NCBI GenBank assembly: GCA_038138625.1
Contig: JAYQEA010000004.1
Span: 1 to 64,000, forward strand
DNA from: JAQXDR01 sp038138625
GTDB taxonomy: Bacteria > Pseudomonadota > Alphaproteobacteria > Rhodobacterales > Rhodobacteraceae
Reading direction: 5' to 3'
DNA length: 64,000 nt
The notes under the pieces were generated by a model that was not told the origin of the DNA, did not search any database, and saw only the letters and a list, made by a program, of their open reading frames with translations. The translations under genes were made by a program, and so were the position numbers. Below are positions 35,408-43,975 of this stretch, in pieces. Numbering within the stretch: position 1 is the stretch's first letter; every line of letters starts with the position of its first letter.

Positions 35408-36310
35408 TCATCCCGATCCGCCACGACGCAAACCTGCCAGCGCCTTTATGTGGTCTGGCCCCATGCCACAGCATCCTCCGATCAAGGACACCCCCCTTTC
35501 CAACCATCTTTTACAATCAGCAGCATAAATATCCGGAGAAACAGTTGTTTCAAATTTGCAGGTGTCTCCCTCGAACTCTCCAGAATGGGCATAGACACCA
35601 ACATACCGGTCCCAATGCTTGGCCACAACGTCCAGACACGCGTCGATATACTCAATCCGCGTGTGCATTATGCTGATCAAGGGGACGTCAGTGCCGCGTA
35701 ACGCATCCAGTGCATCCGCGAGGGTGTCTTCATTATAAAGCAAGAGCGCGCCATCACGATTCTTGCGCAGGCTAAGACCGACCCAAACCGGCAATCCAGC
35801 AGTTTGCGCCGCGCGTAACGCAACCATCATTTTGTCAATATCAATCATCATTTCAAGCATCAGCACATCCGCACCGCTGTCTGCCATTATTCGGGCTTGC
35901 TCTTTGATGTTATGGTCCAGAACATCGAGGGGCACATGCTTACCTGTCCAAGACCAATACGATATGCCTCCCGCAACAAGGACGTCCGCACGTCCTGATG
36001 CTGCACGCGCTTCACATGCCAATTGGACTGCTTGGCGGGTGTATTCCTCAAACAGGGCTTCTTGACCCGCATCTGCCAGCGCATGTCGACTGGCCGCAAA
36101 GGTATTTGAAATGATGACCTGCGCACCAACGTTTATATAATCGAGGTGAATGTCACGTAAAAGATCAGGATGACTTAACGTTCCGCCACCATTCCATGCG
36201 TTTTCCAGCTGCGGAACGCCACGGCGTTCTAACTCCGTCCCGGTACCACCGTCAATCACGCAGATTTCACCGGCGTTTAGCCGTGCCAGCAAGATATCAT
36301 AAGCACTCAT
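35408..36310 (-). CDS. homocysteine S-methyltransferase family protein
   Basis: TIM-barrel protein of 300 residues from an ATG at 36310, which has AAAGAGC upstream; a GTG at 36331 is an alternative. GGTGTELERRG lies at residues 21-31 and the C-terminal GGCCGMGPDHI gives the cysteine pair C280-C281. The third zinc cysteine expected on strand 6 is missing: that position reads MHT (residues 215-217). The family moves methyl groups from betaine, S-methylmethionine or similar donors to homocysteine. With the missing ligand the reaction may differ. It follows the aminotransferase gene on the same strand after 151 bases. Confidence 0.82.
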   Translation of the reverse strand: MSAYDILLARLNAGEICVIDGGTGTELERRGVPQLENAWNGGGTLSHPDLLRDIHLDYINVGAQVIISNTFAASRHALADAGQEALFEEYTRQAVQLACEARAASGRADVLVAGGISYWSWTGKHVPLDVLDHNIKEQARIMADSGADVLMLEMMIDIDKMMVALRAAQTAGLPVWVGLSLRKNRDGALLLYNEDTLADALDALRGTDVPLISIMHTRIEYIDACLDVVAKHWDRYVGVYAHSGEFEGDTCKFETTVSPDIYAADCKRWLERGVSLIGGCCGMGPDHIKALAGLRRGGSG

Positions 36311-36461
36311 GCGCCGCTCTTTTGCAACCACACCCGGACCGTAACCCGATATCCCTTTTGTGCCAAGGTGGATGAATGGCGGAAAAGGGAAGCCCCGGCG
36401 CCATGCTTACCATTTGGTTTATATGACTGCGAGCATGCCATTCATCACACTCATGAAGACG

Positions 36462-37646
36462 TCAAACACCAACAGCCACAATCGCCTGCGCCAGCACTGG
36501 CACTGTTTGCGCATTCAAACCCGCAATATTCATGCGGCTGTCTCCCACCATGTAGACCCCATGATCTTTACGCAGCGCATCGACCTGCGAGGGTGTTGCC
36601 CCAATTCTTGAAAACATCCCGCGGTGTTGCGACAAAAAACCGAAACGATCCGAACCTGAAAGCCTTTTTAGCTCATCCGCAAGCTGTTCACGCAATGACA
36701 ACATACCGGAACGCACCTCTTCAAGTTCACGCATCCAGTCCGACCGCAACTCGGAATCTTGCAAAACCATCGTCACAAGACGTGCCCCATGATCAGGCGG
36801 AAAGCTGTAATTTTGCCGGTTCAGGAACGCCAGAGCCCCCTGATTTACGCTGTGTCTCTTGGCGTCGGATGACAAACACATCAATAAACCCGTGCGTTCA
36901 CGATAGATACCAAAATTCTTTGAGCAGCTCGCAGCTATCAGCATTTCAGGCAAATCGCGCGCCAACAAACGCACGCCCTGCGCATCCTCTTCCAGCCCGT
37001 CCCCAAATCCCTGATAGGCAATATCCACCATGGCTGTTGCGCCGGTCTTTTGCAGCAGCGCAGACACCTCTTTCCATTGAGACAGGTTCAGGTTTGCGCC
37101 CGTGGGGTTATGACAACACCCGTGCAGCAACACAACATCGCCGGGCTTGGCCACAGACAGATCTGCCATCATGCCTTCAAAATCAACACCCCGCGTTTCA
37201 GCATCAAAGTACCGATAAGGGATAGTCTCAATCTTCATATGCTTCAGGATAGAAAGATGGTTTGGCCAAGTTGGATCACTGACAAAAATACGCACGTCAC
37301 GTTTGGCCATGAGGGCAAGGTCAAAGGCCTGACGAACGGCGCCCGTGCCACCCGGTGTCGCAGCCGCCGCAATTTGGTTACGTGGCACAGCGTCCCCTAA
37401 AATCATATGGATCATCACGTCTGCAAAACCGGGATCGCCTGCAAGACCGACATAAGATTTGGTTGCCTCGATATCCCACAGGCGTTTCTCTGCCGTTTTG
37501 ACCGCTCGCATAACCGGGGTTTGACCTTCGGCATTTCTATATACGCCGACACCCAGGTCTATCTTGGCTTCGCGGGGATCCGCTTTGTAGGCCGCAACAA
37601 GGGCAAGTATCTTGTCTGCGGGTTGTTCGTTCAAAGCCTCAAACAT
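36462..37646 (-). CDS. tyrB: aromatic/aspartate aminotransferase, class I
   Basis: PLP enzyme of 394 residues beginning MFEALNEQPADKILAL, the classic start of the AspC/TyrB group. The PLP lysine is K243 (SCSKNFGIYRERTG); GCCHNPTG and the C-terminal substrate arginine in DSRMNIAGL are present. The ATG at 37646 overlaps the sseA stop (TGATG) and has GGAGACG upstream, so an earlier in-frame start is rejected. It transaminates aromatic amino acids or aspartate with 2-oxoglutarate. Coupling to a mercaptopyruvate sulfurtransferase suggests it may also make 3-mercaptopyruvate from cysteine (inference). Confidence 0.92.
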   Translation of the reverse strand: MFEALNEQPADKILALVAAYKADPREAKIDLGVGVYRNAEGQTPVMRAVKTAEKRLWDIEATKSYVGLAGDPGFADVMIHMILGDAVPRNQIAAAATPGGTGAVRQAFDLALMAKRDVRIFVSDPTWPNHLSILKHMKIETIPYRYFDAETRGVDFEGMMADLSVAKPGDVVLLHGCCHNPTGANLNLSQWKEVSALLQKTGATAMVDIAYQGFGDGLEEDAQGVRLLARDLPEMLIAASCSKNFGIYRERTGLLMCLSSDAKRHSVNQGALAFLNRQNYSFPPDHGARLVTMVLQDSELRSDWMRELEEVRSGMLSLREQLADELKRLSGSDRFGFLSQHRGMFSRIGATPSQVDALRKDHGVYMVGDSRMNIAGLNAQTVPVLAQAIVAVGV

Positions 37647-38503
37647 CAGGCGTCTCCAGTCGCTATTGGCAGCGTGGGCGACATGCCCCATTCGCTCCAT
37701 GATCCATCATAAAGGGCGTGATCCGTTTTACCGATCCGGGTCAGACCGAGCGACAAGACCGCCGCTGTTACTCCCGATCCACAGGTGGTGATTGACGGTT
37801 TGGAAAGATCCACACCGGCGGCTTCAAAGACCTTACGCACTGCTGCGGGTGTCTTCATGGTACCGTCTTCATTCAGCAAATGGGTAAATGGAACGTTCTT
37901 CGAATTGGGTATATGGCCTGCACGCAGACCCGCGCGAGGTTCAGGTGCCTCGCCACGAAACCGATCAGCAGCGCGTGCATCAATAATCTCGGCATCTCGT
38001 AATTTGGAAGCAGCGGATACCTGTGTGACATCTTTCACCATATGGTTCTGACGTCTCACCGTCATATGCCGGTCGCGGATCATGGGCGGCAGATCCTCGA
38101 CCGGACGCCCTTCAGCAACCCATTTTGGAAAGCCGCCATCAAGCACAGCAACATCCATTTGCCCCATCAAACGGAACATCCACCAAACACGTGCAGCCGA
38201 AAACAGGCCCATGCCATCATAGACGACAACCTGATGTCCGTCGCCAATACCCATCGCCCGCAACCGTGACATAAACTTTTCGACCGACGGCACCATATGC
38301 GGCAAATCCGAACGCGCATCGCTCACATCGTCAATATCAAAAAACCGCGCGCCCGGAATGTGCGATGCATTATATTCGGCGCGCCCATCACGTTTCATGG
38401 CCGGTAAATAATATGACGCATCCAGAATTCTGAGATCGGGGTCTTTCAAATGCGCCGCCAGCCAAGCAGTGGACACCAGTGTTTTGGGATCATCAGCAGA
38501 CAT
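37646..38503 (-). CDS. sseA: 3-mercaptopyruvate sulfurtransferase
   Basis: Two-rhodanese-domain protein of 285 residues. The catalytic C241 lies in TTCGSGVTA, the loop that marks mercaptopyruvate sulfurtransferase rather than thiosulfate sulfurtransferase (CRxGxx). The N-terminal domain is inactive, as usual. It moves sulfur from 3-mercaptopyruvate to thiols or cyanide in the cytoplasm. Downstream, the aminotransferase overlaps by one base; upstream, smpB lies 182 bases away on the same strand. Confidence 0.93.
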   Translation of the reverse strand: MSADDPKTLVSTAWLAAHLKDPDLRILDASYYLPAMKRDGRAEYNASHIPGARFFDIDDVSDARSDLPHMVPSVEKFMSRLRAMGIGDGHQVVVYDGMGLFSAARVWWMFRLMGQMDVAVLDGGFPKWVAEGRPVEDLPPMIRDRHMTVRRQNHMVKDVTQVSAASKLRDAEIIDARAADRFRGEAPEPRAGLRAGHIPNSKNVPFTHLLNEDGTMKTPAAVRKVFEAAGVDLSKPSITTCGSGVTAAVLSLGLTRIGKTDHALYDGSWSEWGMSPTLPIATGDA

Positions 38504-38685
38504 GGGTTATCACCTTAGAGCGTGGTCGTTTGAAACCTTGCTTACGCTCGCAAAGCCTGCCTGACAAGACGCCCGAATGCATACTCTGACGCCAGAGCCC
38601 GCCCACATTCCAATTGGGCCGACTATCGGGGTTGGAACGATCCAAAGGGGTGACGAAAGTGCATCACAGGTCATACCCCAGCGTT

Positions 38686-39159
38686 TTATCCACCCGTTTT
38701 CAATAGGCGCTGTTTTTCCCGACCCCAATCACGTCTGGCCTGAGTCTCACGCTTGTCATGATTTTTCTTGCCCTTGGCGATGCCAATCTTCAACTTCACA
38801 TACCCTTTGTGATTGAAGTACATGACCAAAGGGACCAATGTCATACCCTTGCGCTGTGTATCATTCCAAAGCCGCGATAATTCGCGACGGCTGACCAGCA
38901 ATTTCCGTCTGCGCCGTTCTTCGTGGCTGAACATCGCTTGCTCGTAGGGCGCTATATAGCTGTTGACCAGCCAAAGTTCTCCGTTTTCGACAGCAGCATA
39001 GCTTTCCGCAATATTACCAGAGGTTGCACGCAGGCTTTTGACCTCTGATCCTTCCAAAATGATCCCGCATTCCACGTCATCCTCGATCGCATAATCAAAC
39101 CGTGCACGACGGTTTTCAGAAATCACCTTGTAATTCGGATCTGATTTTGTTTGAGCCAT
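38686..39159 (-). CDS. smpB: SsrA-binding protein SmpB
   Basis: Protein of 157 residues that binds tmRNA and delivers it to stalled ribosomes. The start MAQTKSDPNYKVISENRRAR at 39159 fits the family; six extra codons upstream are unlikely. Motifs GIILEGSEVKSLR, NIAESYA and the C-terminal basic tail (IAKGKKNHDKRE) are all present. The tmRNA gene itself is not in the window. Tagged products would go to ClpXP, also encoded here. Confidence 0.97.
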   Translation of the reverse strand: MAQTKSDPNYKVISENRRARFDYAIEDDVECGIILEGSEVKSLRATSGNIAESYAAVENGELWLVNSYIAPYEQAMFSHEERRRRKLLVSRRELSRLWNDTQRKGMTLVPLVMYFNHKGYVKLKIGIAKGKKNHDKRETQARRDWGREKQRLLKTGG

Positions 39160-39476
39160 GTTGTGCGATATAAGCACTGTCTGCCTGCGTGTCTATCCTT
39201 GGCCCGGCATCATATTGTGCTCGACGGTCGTACAAATGCACTTGCAGCACTGCCCGAAATGCATGGTTCAGTCACGCAGAGTCGCCACCATTGGCGCAAC
39301 ATCGGTGGCGCACGTGTTAAAGCCTCTTGCGCCAAGGCGCAGTTCGTCCAATCATTCTATCCAAGGGTTTATCGAACCCACGGGCAGGGGGTGTCTACCG
39401 GACCCGCCCGGCGCCAACCGGCGTGTGAAACCCCTTACACAATAACAAAACCAAGCCTTCTATGGAGAATGCTAAA
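39160..39476. other. intergenic region, no gene recognised
   Basis: About 317 bases between the divergent smpB and dehydrogenase genes. Open frames here have no ribosome-binding site and unlikely composition. A short GC-rich inverted repeat (TGCGCC-AA-GGCGCA) lies near 39328. Promoters for both genes must be inside, but no clear pair was identified. Confidence 0.45.
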
Positions 39477-40394
39477 ATGCGTGTAGGTGTAATCGGAGTC
39501 GGCGATATGGGCTCGGGCCTTGCCTTGAATTTGATAAAAAACGGTTTTGAAACATCTGGTTACGATCCAGATCCAAACCGAATGGCGGCACTGACCCAGA
39601 TGGGTGGCACAGCCGCAGGCAGTCCGGCCGACATAGGCAGGACCTGCGGCGCTGCCTTTGTCATGGTTATGAATGGCGATCAGGCCAAAGAGGTGATTTT
39701 GGGCACAGATGGTCTGATGCAAACAATGGCGTCAGGCAGTGCAGTGATCCTCTCGGCCACCATCAAACCCAAAGAAGCCAAAGAAATTGCAGCCGCTATG
39801 GCCGGCAGCGGACTTCATTTGATTGATACACCCGTCTCGGGCGGATTTCCCGGTGCCCAAGGTGGCACTTTGACAATGATGGCAGCGGCGCCGGACCACA
39901 TCCTTGATCAATTCGCCCCCGTCATGCAGGCGGTCTCGGCCAATATCCATCGCGTGGGAACAACGCCGGGTGACGGACAAACAGTCAAGGCCTGTTTACA
40001 GTCCCTTTTGGGATCAATGTTTTCTGCAACCTTCGAAGCAGCTGCGCTGGCCGCCAAAGCAGGCGTTCCGGGGCAGGTTATCTTGGATGTCTTTTCAACA
40101 TCGTCAGGTGGGTGCGGAATTGTAAACAATGCGTTAGAAAAAATCATCGACCGAGAATTTTACGGAACTGGCAGCCACATCAACACCATGCATAAGGATC
40201 TGACGATCTCTATGTCACTTGGTGAAGATTTGGGCGTGCCCTTGCATACAGCCGCAGCAGCAATGCAAATATTCCATGCAGGACGGACCAAACACCCCAC
40301 CGGTGACAATTGGGTGGCCACAAAAGTCATTGAAAATATAGTCGGCGCCGAATTGCATCGCGAGGCGGCCCTCAAGACAGGAGACGACTCATGA
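39477..40394 (+). CDS. NAD(P)-dependent beta-hydroxyacid dehydrogenase (L-threonate dehydrogenase-like)
   Basis: Protein of 305 residues of the 3-hydroxyisobutyrate/tartronate-semialdehyde/threonate dehydrogenase family. It has the Rossmann motif GVIGVGDMGSGLA, the substrate motif DTPVSGGFPGAQGG, and the catalytic lysine in GDGQTVKACLQS. The ATG at 39477 is preceded by GGAG; a second start at 39462 is possible. It overlaps the following TIM-barrel isomerase gene by four bases. The pair suggests oxidation of a sugar acid followed by isomerisation of the product, but the substrate is not known. Confidence 0.85.
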   Translation: MRVGVIGVGDMGSGLALNLIKNGFETSGYDPDPNRMAALTQMGGTAAGSPADIGRTCGAAFVMVMNGDQAKEVILGTDGLMQTMASGSAVILSATIKPKEAKEIAAAMAGSGLHLIDTPVSGGFPGAQGGTLTMMAAAPDHILDQFAPVMQAVSANIHRVGTTPGDGQTVKACLQSLLGSMFSATFEAAALAAKAGVPGQVILDVFSTSSGGCGIVNNALEKIIDREFYGTGSHINTMHKDLTISMSLGEDLGVPLHTAAAAMQIFHAGRTKHPTGDNWVATKVIENIVGAELHREAALKTGDDS

Positions 40395-41257
40395 AACTAG
40401 GCGTTATCTGTGATGGGATCAGCCGGGATCTGGCGCATAGCTTGGATGTCATGGACGAATTCGATTTGAGCTATGCGGAACTTCAATTCGTGGGAGACAA
40501 GGAAGTCGGTGACCATACCCGCGATGAAATTCGTGAAATTGATACGCAACTGCGAGACCGGGGTAAGCCTGTCTCTTGTGTATCGCGCCATGTTTTTGCG
40601 GGCCTCACCACGGCGAATACAGCCGGCGACGCGGCCCACACCAAGCATATGGATGCCCTGAAACGCGTCATTGAAATGGCCCAGATCGTGGGCAGCCCTT
40701 TGGTGCGAATTATGACCAACAAAAAGGAACAGATCCTTTGGGGCCACGGCGGTGCCGAAAAGTGGAACGTCGCACATGGTGCATGGGACAAAACACTCCC
40801 CCTGATCGCCCCTGCTGTAGAGCTTGCGCGCAGCGAAAACATCACCCTGGCTATGGAAACAGGCAATGGCACAATGGTCAATTCCAACTGGACTGGGCGC
40901 AAGCTGATTGACGACCTTGATGCCAAGGATGCCCTGAAAATTTTGTGGGATCCGGCCAATAACTGCTGGTGCCACGAGACCGCCTATCCAGACGGCTATA
41001 CTACAGCGCGCGATGGCTATATCGGCCACATCCATATCAAAGATGTGCAGGTCAACACGCCGCAGGCAACGCTTGAGGTCCGCAGAATGGGTGAAGGACA
41101 ACTGGCCGATCAGTTCCAGCCCCTCGCCGACGCGTTACGCGCAGACTCCTATGATGGCGTCATCAGTTTCGAAAGCGTCTATCACCCCGGTAATGGAGAT
41201 TTCGAAGCAGGGTTTCGGCTATGCATAGATCGGTTCAAGTCCTTGTTTGGCGATTAA
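40391..41257 (+). CDS. sugar phosphate isomerase/epimerase family protein (TIM barrel)
   Basis: Protein of 288 residues of the AP-endonuclease-2/xylose-isomerase-like TIM barrel superfamily. Likely metal ligands include the Glu in LAMETGNG, the Asp in ILWDPANNCW, the His in GHIHIKD and the Glu in ISFESVYHPG. Members isomerise or epimerise sugars, hydroxypyruvate or inositol derivatives. It is translationally coupled to a beta-hydroxyacid dehydrogenase, so the two act in one pathway. A TetR regulator lies convergently downstream and may control them, although its position is not the usual divergent one. Confidence 0.82.
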   Translation: MKLGVICDGISRDLAHSLDVMDEFDLSYAELQFVGDKEVGDHTRDEIREIDTQLRDRGKPVSCVSRHVFAGLTTANTAGDAAHTKHMDALKRVIEMAQIVGSPLVRIMTNKKEQILWGHGGAEKWNVAHGAWDKTLPLIAPAVELARSENITLAMETGNGTMVNSNWTGRKLIDDLDAKDALKILWDPANNCWCHETAYPDGYTTARDGYIGHIHIKDVQVNTPQATLEVRRMGEGQLADQFQPLADALRADSYDGVISFESVYHPGNGDFEAGFRLCIDRFKSLFGD

Positions 41258-41281
41258 CTCAAAGCAGCGGTCTTTAATTTT

Positions 41282-41305
41282 GGAACATCTTGAAAAAGAT
41301 GGTCC
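41282..41305. terminator. hairpin between convergent genes, possible bidirectional terminator
   Basis: CATCTT-GAAA-AAGATG forms a perfect 6-bp stem with a stable tetraloop, extended by GGA/TCC beyond one mismatch. It lies in the 73-base gap between the stops of the isomerase and TetR genes. There is no good T-run on either side, so termination efficiency is uncertain. Confidence 0.4.
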
Positions 41306-41330
41306 CCAAAAGGAGGCCTTGTGCACTGCT

Positions 41331-41951
41331 CTAGGCCCCATATCGCGCGAGGAATGTATCGACTGCACCATTAACCACGCGCGAAATATCAGCCTGCGAT
41401 ACCTCGCTACGTATGCCAACGATGACCTTGAGCCACAGATCTGCTTTACACATCTCACCAAATTGATCCGCAGCAAGTGCGATATCAACATTGTCCCTGA
41501 TTTGTCCGCGGTTTTGCGCAGCCGCCAGGTAATCAACAAGGGCACGTCGCATCACCATTGGACCGCTTTCGTAGAATTTTTGGCCAAGCTCCGGAAAACG
41601 CTCGCATTCTGCGATTACGATACGAAAAATGCGCTGCCCCATATCAGAAAGCAAAAAGCCAAGAAACTGCTGCCCGCCTTTGCGCAGCACCTCATCCGGC
41701 GGCGCTGTCAGGTCCAAAGACTGAATCGTGGTTGTAGCCTGTGCCTGACATTGCTGCGTCACCATCTCCATAAATAAAATACGCTTGTCAGGGAAATAGC
41801 TGTACAATGTGGCCTTGGATACCCCCGCGACGCGCGCGATTTCGTCCACGCTGGCGCCTTCAAAGCCATCTGTCAAAAATACTGACCGGGCCCCGTTGAT
41901 CACCTGATCATATTTGCGTCCACGGCGAATTTTCACAACCTCTGCAGACAT
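41331..41951 (-). CDS. TetR-family transcriptional regulator
   Basis: Protein of 206 residues. The N-terminal TetR helix-turn-helix is clear (FEGASVDEIARVAGVSKATLYSYFPDKRILF, about residues 30-60). The C-terminal half (AefR-like type) would bind a small hydrophobic ligand. The start MSAEVVKIRRG at 41951 has AAAGGG upstream. It might control itself, the dehydrogenase/isomerase pair or distant genes; the upstream sequence contains AACTGAATAGTT (about 41992-42003), a weak inverted repeat that could be its operator. Confidence 0.88.
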   Translation of the reverse strand: MSAEVVKIRRGRKYDQVINGARSVFLTDGFEGASVDEIARVAGVSKATLYSYFPDKRILFMEMVTQQCQAQATTTIQSLDLTAPPDEVLRKGGQQFLGFLLSDMGQRIFRIVIAECERFPELGQKFYESGPMVMRRALVDYLAAAQNRGQIRDNVDIALAADQFGEMCKADLWLKVIVGIRSEVSQADISRVVNGAVDTFLARYGA

Positions 41952-42454
41952 GAGAAACCCTTTTACCAATGCCGCATTTAAACTATTCAGTTCAGTAAGG
42001 GCAAGGTCCTCTCGATCTTATCTGAAGCCTGCCTATCCGATGGCTTTGAACGTGTCGAAACTGTAAGGTCCAAAGCTATAGCAACACCATAAAACGCCAT
42101 GGGAATTCGCAACTCTTGCAGAGTCGGGCACCTAAAATGGCTGATCAACATTTTGCCTCATACGAATTCAAAAAGCCTTTTCAGAAAACTTTTGTGCCGC
42201 AGCAGCGTCAGTTCGGAACATCAGCCTGTGTGATCCATACAAAAGCCTGCACTCTGTGCGTAACACACCCTTGCCCGCTGTAAGTCTAGCCTGTATTCCC
42301 CTAAATCATGAAACCCGTTATTGACATCGGCGACCGCACAAGACTGCGCGAACGTTTTTTCGGGGAGGCCCGCAGCGCGTTGGCCAGAAGCCTTCGCAAG
42401 GCTCTGCGCTAATCCATGTGTATATTTTTCTGACATCTAACCGGGAGAGGTCCC
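41952..42454. other. intergenic region upstream of leuC, with a short leader frame and hairpin
   Basis: About 500 bases between the divergent TetR gene and leuC. A 34-codon frame (42308-42412, MKPVIDIGDRTRLRERFF...) is arginine-rich and ends 42 bases before leuC. It contains the perfect hairpin AGCCTT-CGC-AAGGCT at 42389-42403. It has no ribosome-binding site and only scattered leucines, so a classical leucine attenuator is not shown. Nothing else was recognised. Confidence 0.4.
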
Positions 42455-43861
42455 ATGTCCCCCAAAACGCTGTATGATAAAATCTGGGATGCCCATGTCG
42501 TGCACGAAGACGCCGATGGCACCTGCCTTCTTTATATCGACCGTCACCTCGTACACGAAGTGACCAGCCCGCAGGCCTTTGAAGGCTTGCGAATGGCAGG
42601 TCGCAAGGTACGCGCCCCGGAAAAGACAATCGCCGTTCCAGATCACAATGTTCCCACAACAGCAGGTCGGGATAATCCCGATCAAATGCCCGAAGACAGC
42701 CGCATTCAGGTCGCTGCACTGGACAAAAATGCCAAGGATTTCGGGATCCATTACTATCCGGTTGACGACGTGCGTCAGGGTATTGTGCATATTGTTGGCC
42801 CGGAACAGGGATGGACGTTGCCCGGTATGACCGTGGTCTGCGGCGATAGCCACACGGCCACGCACGGTGCGTTTGGCGCATTGGCCCATGGCATCGGAAC
42901 CTCGGAAGTAGAGCATGTCTTGGCCACACAGACCCTGATCCAAAAGAAATCCAAGAATATGAAAGTCGAAATCACCGGCAAACTGCGTCCCGGTGTGACA
43001 GCAAAAGATATCACCCTTACCGTTATTGGCCGGACCGGCACTGCGGGTGGAACAGGCTATGTGATTGAATATTGTGGCGAAGCCATCCGTGACCTGTCAG
43101 TAGAAGGGCGCATGACCGTCTGCAATATGGCGATCGAAGGGGGCGCACGCGCAGGCCTGATCGCGCCTGACCAGAAAACGTTTGACTATGTACAGGGTCG
43201 CCCTCATGCCCCCAAAGGCGCCCAGTGGGAAGCTGCCTTGGCTTGGTGGAAAACCCTGTTCAGTGATGACGATGCTCATTGGGACGAAGTCGTCACAATC
43301 AAAGGCGAAGACATCGCACCTGTTGTGACTTGGGGCACCTCGCCCGAGGATGTTCTTCCGATCACAGCGGCAGTTCCATCAGCCGATGATTTCCAAGGCG
43401 GCAAAGTCGGCGCAGCGCAACGATCGCTTGATTACATGGGTCTGGTCCCAGGCACCCCTCTGAACGAAATCCCGATCGACACGGTCTTTATCGGCTCATG
43501 CACCAATGGCCGTATCGAGGATCTGCGCGCAGCGGCCGATGTACTGCGTGGCCGTAAAATAAAAGAGGGAATGCGCGCCATGATCGTGCCCGGTTCGGGC
43601 CTGGTCCGCGCGCAAGCCGAAGAAGAGGGCCTGGCAGATGTATTCAAAGACGCAGGCTTTGAGTGGCGTCTGGCTGGGTGCTCTATGTGTTTGGCCATGA
43701 ACCCTGATCAGCTCAAACCGGGGGAACGCTGCGCCGCAACGTCCAATCGTAATTTTGAAGGCCGTCAAGGCCGCGGCGGACGAACACATTTGATGTCGCC
43801 GGCAATGGCTGCGGCGGCTGCGCTGACAGGCAAACTAACGGACGTGCGCGATCTGAGCTAA
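42455..43861 (+). CDS. leuC: 3-isopropylmalate dehydratase large subunit
   Basis: Protein of 468 residues that, with LeuD, isomerises 2-isopropylmalate to 3-isopropylmalate in leucine synthesis. The [4Fe-4S] cluster cysteines C349 (GSCTNGR), C409 and C412 (GCSMCLAM) are present. Length is standard. SD GGGAGAGG precedes the ATG. leuD is not adjacent: a strong terminator follows and the next gene is on the other strand, so leuC is monocistronic here. Confidence 0.97.
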   Translation: MSPKTLYDKIWDAHVVHEDADGTCLLYIDRHLVHEVTSPQAFEGLRMAGRKVRAPEKTIAVPDHNVPTTAGRDNPDQMPEDSRIQVAALDKNAKDFGIHYYPVDDVRQGIVHIVGPEQGWTLPGMTVVCGDSHTATHGAFGALAHGIGTSEVEHVLATQTLIQKKSKNMKVEITGKLRPGVTAKDITLTVIGRTGTAGGTGYVIEYCGEAIRDLSVEGRMTVCNMAIEGGARAGLIAPDQKTFDYVQGRPHAPKGAQWEAALAWWKTLFSDDDAHWDEVVTIKGEDIAPVVTWGTSPEDVLPITAAVPSADDFQGGKVGAAQRSLDYMGLVPGTPLNEIPIDTVFIGSCTNGRIEDLRAAADVLRGRKIKEGMRAMIVPGSGLVRAQAEEEGLADVFKDAGFEWRLAGCSMCLAMNPDQLKPGERCAATSNRNFEGRQGRGGRTHLMSPAMAAAAALTGKLTDVRDLS

Positions 43862-43878
43862 CGTCAAAATCTCGAATG

Positions 43879-43909
43879 AAAAAGCGGCATCTTATGATGT
43901 CGCTTTTTT
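43879..43909 (+). terminator. intrinsic terminator after leuC
   Basis: AAAAAGCGGCATC-TTAT-GATGTCGCTTTTTT forms a long stem (one G-T wobble) ending in a T-run, 18 bases after the leuC stop. The A-rich left arm means it could also work for the convergent lipoprotein gene. Confidence 0.88.
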
Positions 43910-43975
43910 GTTTGCGCCCCGGACAAGGCAAAGTCTGCTGTATAAAAATCTCTGTTTTTAAGGTTGCATCAAGTC

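Noticed and set aside
36368..37225. 285-codon frame on the plus strand
   Set aside because: It lies antisense to the aminotransferase gene, whose motifs are complete; the plus-strand peptide is Pro/Ala/His-rich and matches nothing.
38510..38674. 54-codon minus-strand frame between smpB and sseA
   Set aside because: Composition is not convincing and only a weak ribosome-binding site is seen.
39151..39486. Plus-strand frames between smpB and the dehydrogenase
   Set aside because: They conflict with the dehydrogenase start, lack ribosome-binding sites and give Cys/Arg/His-rich peptides.
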